NCBI GenBank assembly: GCA_019359495.1
Contig: JAHHHF010000072.1
Span: forward strand, 1 to 64,000
Length of the DNA stretch: 64,000 nucleotides
Direction of reading: 5' to 3'
DNA from: Goleter apudmare HA4340-LM2
GTDB lineage: Bacteria > Cyanobacteriota > Cyanobacteriia > Cyanobacteriales > Nostocaceae
Shown: piece after piece, positions 61,904 through 64,000 of the stretch
Numbering within the stretch: position 1 is the first letter of the stretch
Layout: each line of letters starts with the position of its first letter
Notes under the pieces: generated by a model
Seen by the model: the letters and a program-made list of their open reading frames with translations, nothing else
What the model was told of the DNA's origin: nothing
Database searches by the model: none
Made by a program: the position numbers and the translations under genes

Positions 61904-62691
61904 TACACAACCACCTCAACTGCATACTCTTCCAGCACCCAGTCATAGCCGCGAGACTCCAACTCCAGCGCCAGTTCCTTACCGCCACTAGTAAGAATCC
62001 GTCCGTATGCCATCACATGCACAAAATCCGGCACAATATAATCGAGTAGACGTTGATAGTGGGTGATGAGAAGTGTGGCATTTTCTGGACTTGCCAATTG
62101 GTTAACCCCATTCGCCACAATTCTTAAGGCGTCAATATCTAAACCAGAATCCGTTTCATCCAGAATCGCTAACTTGGGTTCCAGTAGCGCCATTTGCAGA
62201 ATTTCATTCCGCTTCTTCTCGCCACCAGAAAACCCTTCATTCAAACTCCGACTGAGAAAAGCCGGATTCATTTTCACTACATCCAGCTTTTCTTCAATTA
62301 AATCATCAAAATCAAAGGCATCAATTTCTTCCAAACCTTGCGCTTTGCGGCGAGAATTATAAGCCACCCGCAAGAAATCCAAATTGCTGACACCAGGTAT
62401 TTCCAAAGGATATTGAAACGCCAAAAATACACCTGCTTGCGCCCTTTCCTCTGGTTCCAAGTCCAGAAGATTTTGTCCTTGGAAAATCACCTCTCCACCA
62501 GTCACCGTGTACGCCGGATGTCCAGCCAACACTTTAGAAAAGGTACTTTTTCCAGAACCATTAGGTCCCATAATTGCATGGATTTCTCCATACCGTACCT
62601 CCAAATTCACACCCTTAAGAATCGGTGTCCCATCAATATCAGCCGTCAGATTCCTAACCGACAGCACCACTTCACTATTTTCAATAATCAT
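61903..62691 (-). CDS. sufC: Fe-S assembly ATPase SufC
   Basis: A 262-residue ABC-type ATPase that powers the SufBCD scaffold. Walker [17 protein letters not shown], signature [15 protein letters not shown], Walker [15 protein letters not shown], and an H-loop in LITHYQRLL. No membrane segments. It starts 101 bases after sufB and its stop overlaps the sufD start. Confidence 0.97.
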   Translation of the reverse strand: MIIENSEVVLSVRNLTADIDGTPILKGVNLEVRYGEIHAIMGPNGSGKSTFSKVLAGHPAYTVTGGEVIFQGQNLLDLEPEERAQAGVFLAFQYPLEIPGVSNLDFLRVAYNSRRKAQGLEEIDAFDFDDLIEEKLDVVKMNPAFLSRSLNEGFSGGEKKRNEILQMALLEPKLAILDETDSGLDIDALRIVANGVNQLASPENATLLITHYQRLLDYIVPDFVHVMAYGRILTSGGKELALELESRGYDWVLEEYAVEVVV

Positions 62692-62700
62692 GTATGTTCT

Positions 62701-62745
62701 CTCTCTCTCTCTTCTCTTTCTCTGCTCTATCTACGCCTCTGCGGT
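62701..62745. repeat. CT-rich repeat between sufB and sufC
   Basis: A CTCTCTCT run leading into TTCTCTTTCTCTGC and then CGCCTCTGCGGTT. The same elements bracket the palindrome inside sufD. On the minus strand the GA-rich side lies directly before the sufC start, where it could also act as the ribosome binding region. Confidence 0.65.
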
Positions 62746-62792
62746 TAAATAAAATTTCCAACCACAAAAAACACAAAGATAAAACTTCCCAA

Positions 62793-64000
62793 TCAACCCA
62801 CGCTACCTTCAAGTTTTAAGCTCAACAACTTATCAGCTTCCACCGCAAATTCCATTGGTAGCTGATTGAAAACATCTTTGCAGAAGCCGCTAATCATCAT
62901 AGAAATAGCATCTTCAGACGAAATACCCCGTTGAGCAAAATAAAATAGTTGATCTTCCCCAATCTTAGAAGTAGAAGCTTCATGCTCCACCTTCGCCGAA
63001 TTATTTTGCACCTGGATATAGGGGAAAGTATTCGCATGAGCATTGTCCCCAATTAACATCGAGTCACATTGAGAATAATTTCTTGCCCCTTGAGCATTCG
63101 GGTTGACTTTCACCAAACCACGATAGCTATTACTAGATTTACCTGCGGAAATTCCTTTAGAAATAATTGTGCTGCGAGTATTCTTACCAATATGAATCAT
63201 CTTAGTACCCGTATCAGCTTGCTGCATGTTATTAGTCAGCGCTACCGAGTAGAATTCACCCACAGAGTTATCACCTACCAACACGCAGCTGGGATACTTC
63301 CAAGTAATTGCCGAACCAGTTTCTACTTGAGTCCAGGAAATCTTGGAATTGACGCCCTGACACAAACCACGCTTGGTGACAAAGTTGTAAATACCACCTT
63401 TGCCGTTAGCGTCGCCAGCGTACCAGTTTTGCACAGTGGAGTATTTAATTTCAGCGTTATCTAAAGCCACAAGTTCTACCACCGCCGCGTGTAACTGGTT
63501 GCTGTCGTACATCGGTGCTGTGCAACCTTCCAGGTAAGAAACATAACTACCTTCTTCGGCGACAATCAAAGTCCGCTCGAATTGTCCCGTATCACCAGAG
63601 TTGATGCGGAAGTAGGTAGACAGTTCCATTGGGCATTTTACGCCTTTGGGAATATAGACAAAAGAACCATCGCTAAATACAGCAGAGTTGAGGGCGGCAA
63701 AGTAATTATCTGCTACAGGGACAACGCTACCCAGATATTTTTTGATCAGTTCTGGGTATTCCTGCAAGGCTTCCGAGATGGAGCAGAATATCACTCCATC
63801 TTTGAGGAGTTTTTCTTTAAATGTTGTAGCGACAGAAACGCTATCAAAAATTGCATCGACAGCAACGTTAGTCAGTCGCTTTTGTTCTGATAGGGAAATC
63901 CCTAGCTTTTCAAATGTTTCTAAGAGGGTGGGATCTACTTCATCTAGACTGTTTAGCTTGGCCTTCTGTTGTTTTGGCGCTGAATAGTAGATGATATTCT
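62793..64000 (-). CDS. sufB: Fe-S cluster assembly scaffold SufB (partial, 5' end outside window)
   Basis: About 401 codons of SufB are present; full-length SufB has about 480, so roughly the first 75 residues lie beyond the window. The GTG at 63794 is internal: the frame continues through [20 protein letters not shown] to the edge. Family marks: [59 protein letters not shown] and the C-terminal [17 protein letters not shown]. It is the first gene of the operon seen here; the usual regulator gene sufR would lie outside. Confidence 0.96.
   Translation of the reverse strand, partial: NIIYYSAPKQQKAKLNSLDEVDPTLLETFEKLGISLSEQKRLTNVAVDAIFDSVSVATTFKEKLLKDGVIFCSISEALQEYPELIKKYLGSVVPVADNYFAALNSAVFSDGSFVYIPKGVKCPMELSTYFRINSGDTGQFERTLIVAEEGSYVSYLEGCTAPMYDSNQLHAAVVELVALDNAEIKYSTVQNWYAGDANGKGGIYNFVTKRGLCQGVNSKISWTQVETGSAITWKYPSCVLVGDNSVGEFYSVALTNNMQQADTGTKMIHIGKNTRSTIISKGISAGKSSNSYRGLVKVNPNAQGARNYSQCDSMLIGDNAHANTFPYIQVQNNSAKVEHEASTSKIGEDQLFYFAQRGISSEDAISMMISGFCKDVFNQLPMEFAVEADKLLSLKLEGSVG

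Noticed and set aside
1-64000. CRISPR arrays, tRNA or rRNA genes
   Set aside because: No direct-repeat/spacer pattern and no tRNA-like or rRNA sequence was recognised by eye; short tRNAs could be missed without a covariance search.

Overview
The window comes from a filamentous, heterocyst-type, nitrogen-fixing cyanobacterium of the Nostoc/Anabaena kind. Three things point there: the frequent GCGATCGC (HIP1) octamer, heptameric short tandem repeats of the TAGTCAT/ACAAATG type between genes, and gene content such as nifV-nifZ-nifT with cysE, gap2, IctB, a cyanoexosortase, Uma2 proteins and zinc-ribbon Ser/Thr kinases. No rRNA, tRNA or CRISPR array was recognised.

Layout. 0-2 kb: an MDR oxidoreductase and a Uma2 protein. 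2-6.1 kb: a mosaic of small toxin-antitoxin genes, duplicated segments, gene remnants and a 137-bp MITE-like palindromic repeat. 6.2-8.3 kb: a zinc-ribbon Ser/Thr kinase with seven WD40 blades; a paralogue with TPRs lies at 14.1-16.4 kb. 9.1-13.3 kb: a nitrogen-fixation accessory cluster (cysE, two small conserved proteins, nifV, nifZ, nifT, a 2Fe-2S ferredoxin-like protein). 16.5-26.9 kb: housekeeping genes (acyltransferase, proS, efp-accB, a lumenal-type cyclophilin, thiL, gap2). 27-31.7 kb: nadD divergent from murC-murB-ybaB and a low-molecular-weight phosphatase. 31.8-43 kb: a response regulator, smpB, a WGxxGxxG protein, IctB, a GAF histidine-kinase-like protein with degenerate catalytic motifs, a DegT-type aminotransferase, a cyanoexosortase and murG. 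43-54 kb: conserved cyanobacterial proteins, sufA, an FHA protein, a copper-type P-ATPase, a TM2 protein and a CPBP protease. 54.3-58.6 kb: a very large nitric oxide synthase. 59.2-64 kb: the sufB-sufC-sufD-sufS operon on the minus strand, with sufB cut by the window edge.

The most striking gene is the 1439-residue NOS. It appears to be built as an unknown N-terminal segment, a globin-like domain lacking the proximal His, a second globin with that His, a NOS oxygenase and a full FMN/FAD/NADPH reductase. Other points worth attention are an 81-bp palindrome-bearing repeat inside the sufD reading frame whose outer part matches a tract between sufB and sufC, and a MITE-like pair whose two hairpin loops are swapped in a compensatory way. 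The toxin-antitoxin mosaic and the pseudo-histidine-kinase also stand out. Functions were assigned by recognising motifs and families by eye; no search was run.
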